Source of the DNA: Pseudomonadota bacterium
GTDB lineage: Bacteria > Pseudomonadota > Alphaproteobacteria > Rhizobiales > Rhizobiaceae
DNA length: 6,135 nt
Direction: 5' to 3'
NCBI GenBank assembly: GCA_023435335.1
Contig: JAEYRU010000230.1
Location: 1-6,135 of the forward strand
Shown here: positions 5,055 to 6,135 of the stretch, in pieces
Layout of the letters: the number at the start of each line of letters is the position of its first letter
How positions within the stretch are numbered: the first letter of the stretch is position 1
Translations under genes and position numbers: made by a program
Notes under the pieces: model-generated
The model's database searches: none
Seen by the model: the letters and a program-made list of their open reading frames with translations, nothing else
What the model was told of the DNA's origin: nothing

Positions 5055-6135
5055 ATGTCCGGTTTCAAGTCAGACTTCCTGCGCACACTGTCCGAGCGCG
5101 GCTTCATTCACCAGATCTCGGACGAGAGCGGCCTCGACGAGCTGTTCGCGAAGGAGGTCGTCACCGGCTATATCGGCTTCGATGCGACCGCAAAGAGCCT
5201 GCATGCCGGCTCGCTCATCCAGATCATGCTGCTGCACTGGATGCAGAAGACCGGGCACCGCCCCATCGCGCTGATGGGCGGCGGCACCTCGATGATCGGC
5301 GACCCGTCCTTCAAGGACGAGGCGCGCAAGCTGCTTACGCCCGCCGACATCGAAGCCAACCTGGAAGGCATCCGCGCCAACTTCGCGCCGTACCTGAGGT
5401 TCGGCGAAGGGCCGCAGGACGCGCTGATGATCAACAACGCCGACTGGCTGATGGGGCTCAACTATGTGAACTTCCTCCGGGATGTGGGCCGGCATTTCTC
5501 GGTCAACAGGATGCTCTCGTTCGAGAGCGTCAAACTCAGGCTCGACCGCGAGCAGTCGCTGTCGTTCCTCGAGTTCAACTACATGATCCTGCAAGCCTAC
5601 GACTTCGTGGAGCTCAACAAGCGCCACGGCACGCGGCTGCAGATGGGCGGCTCCGACCAGTGGGGCAACATCATCAACGGCATCGACCTCGGCCATCGCA
5701 TGGATACGCCGCAGCTCTATGCGCTGACCTCGCCGCTGCTGGCGACCTCCTCGGGGGCCAAGATGGGGAAGACCGCGTCGGGGGCGGTGTGGCTGTCGGC
5801 TGCGATGACCAGCCCGTACGATTTCTGGCAGTACTGGCGAAACACCGAGGACGCGGACGTGGAGCGCTTCCTGAAGCTCTACACGACCATGCCGATGGCG
5901 GAGATCGCGAAGCTCGGCGCGCTCGGCGGCGCCGAAATCAACGAAGCCAAGAAGGTGCTGGCGACCGAGGTGACGGCCATGCTGCACGGCCGGAGCGCAG
6001 CCGACGAGGCGGCGGAGACGGCGCGCAAGACCTTCGAGGAAGGCGCGCTCGCCGAAACCCTGCCCACCGTCTCCGTACCCGCCGCCGACATGGAAGCGGG
6101 CCTGGGCGTGCTGTCGCTCTTCGTGACGGCGGGGC
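5055..6135 (+). CDS. tyrS: Tyrosyl-tRNA synthetase (partial, C-terminus beyond window)
   Basis: TyrRS is a cytosolic class I aminoacyl-tRNA synthetase that activates tyrosine with ATP and charges tRNA-Tyr. The window holds 360 codons of a protein usually about 417 residues long in rhizobia, so only part of the C-terminal S4-like RNA-binding domain should be missing. Visible motifs are GYIGFDATAKSLHAGSL (38-54), with HAGS (50-53) replacing HIGH; MGGGTSMIGDPS (74-85); YMILQAYD (176-183) in the tyrosine pocket; GGSDQWGN (198-205); and KMGKT (236-240) replacing KMSKS. These variants are normal for the TyrS family in this group. Start ATG 5055 gives the usual N-terminus MSGFKSDFLRTLSERGFIHQ. The ribosome binding site is weak (GCGAGA region at 5043-5048). 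The gene diverges from anmK. The identification is firm. Confidence 0.97.
   Translation, partial: MSGFKSDFLRTLSERGFIHQISDESGLDELFAKEVVTGYIGFDATAKSLHAGSLIQIMLLHWMQKTGHRPIALMGGGTSMIGDPSFKDEARKLLTPADIEANLEGIRANFAPYLRFGEGPQDALMINNADWLMGLNYVNFLRDVGRHFSVNRMLSFESVKLRLDREQSLSFLEFNYMILQAYDFVELNKRHGTRLQMGGSDQWGNIINGIDLGHRMDTPQLYALTSPLLATSSGAKMGKTASGAVWLSAAMTSPYDFWQYWRNTEDADVERFLKLYTTMPMAEIAKLGALGGAEINEAKKVLATEVTAMLHGRSAADEAAETARKTFEEGALAETLPTVSVPAADMEAGLGVLSLFVTAG

Noticed and set aside
5204..5213. HAGS in place of HIGH in TyrRS considered as a defect
   Set aside because: From recalled family knowledge, variants of HIGH and KMSKS (here KMGKT) are usual in alphaproteobacterial TyrRS, and all other motifs are intact.
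5070..5987. Minus-strand frame of 305 codons opposite tyrS
   Set aside because: It is antisense to a conserved synthetase; its His/Arg/Val-rich composition is typical of a shadow of GC-rich codons.

Overview
The window is high-GC chromosomal DNA from an alphaproteobacterium, most likely Rhizobiales (Rhizobiaceae or Phyllobacteriaceae type). Three things point there. A cysteine desulfurase gene sits directly ahead of sufB, as in the rhizobial sufS2-sufB-sufC-sufD-sufS operon. An Irr/ICE-type iron operator lies upstream. The protein sequences are close to rhizobial forms, for example TyrRS with HAGS in place of HIGH. This assignment comes from recalled family knowledge and no database search was made. 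All genes look like intact housekeeping genes. There is no mobile element, CRISPR array, RNA gene or phage gene.

Layout from left to right. The minus strand from 1 to 2348 holds the start of a suf operon, read right to left: a NifS/IscS-like cysteine desulfurase (1161-2348), a 118-bp gap with two potential stem-loops, then sufB (1-1042), cut by the window edge after about 347 codons. The 220-bp gap at 2349-2568 is a divergent control region. It carries a good rhizobial-type promoter (CTTGAC, 17-bp spacer, ATAAAA) pointing into the suf genes. A 25-bp near-perfect palindrome abuts the -10 box, and its 17-bp core matches the Irr box/ICE at 13 of 14 defined positions. On the plus strand follow a small alpha/beta hydrolase of the COG2945 type (2569-3243) and a GTG-started DUF1508/YegP-domain protein with a 70-residue Lys/Ala/Pro tail like histone H1 (3386-3766). 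The anmK gene (3771-4937, minus) converges on the DUF1508 gene with 4 bp between stop codons. anmK diverges from tyrS (5055 onward, plus), which runs off the right edge after about 360 codons.

How the genes work together: the desulfurase supplies sulfur from cysteine and SufB, with SufC and SufD expected beyond the left edge, assembles Fe-S clusters. The operator suggests that iron or heme status sets operon expression through Irr. AnmK recycles anhydro-MurNAc from peptidoglycan turnover, and TyrRS charges tRNA-Tyr. These last two have no evident functional link to the suf genes. I did not find a previously undescribed system. The points most worth following are the Irr-type operator over the suf promoter and the DUF1508-histone-like tail architecture.
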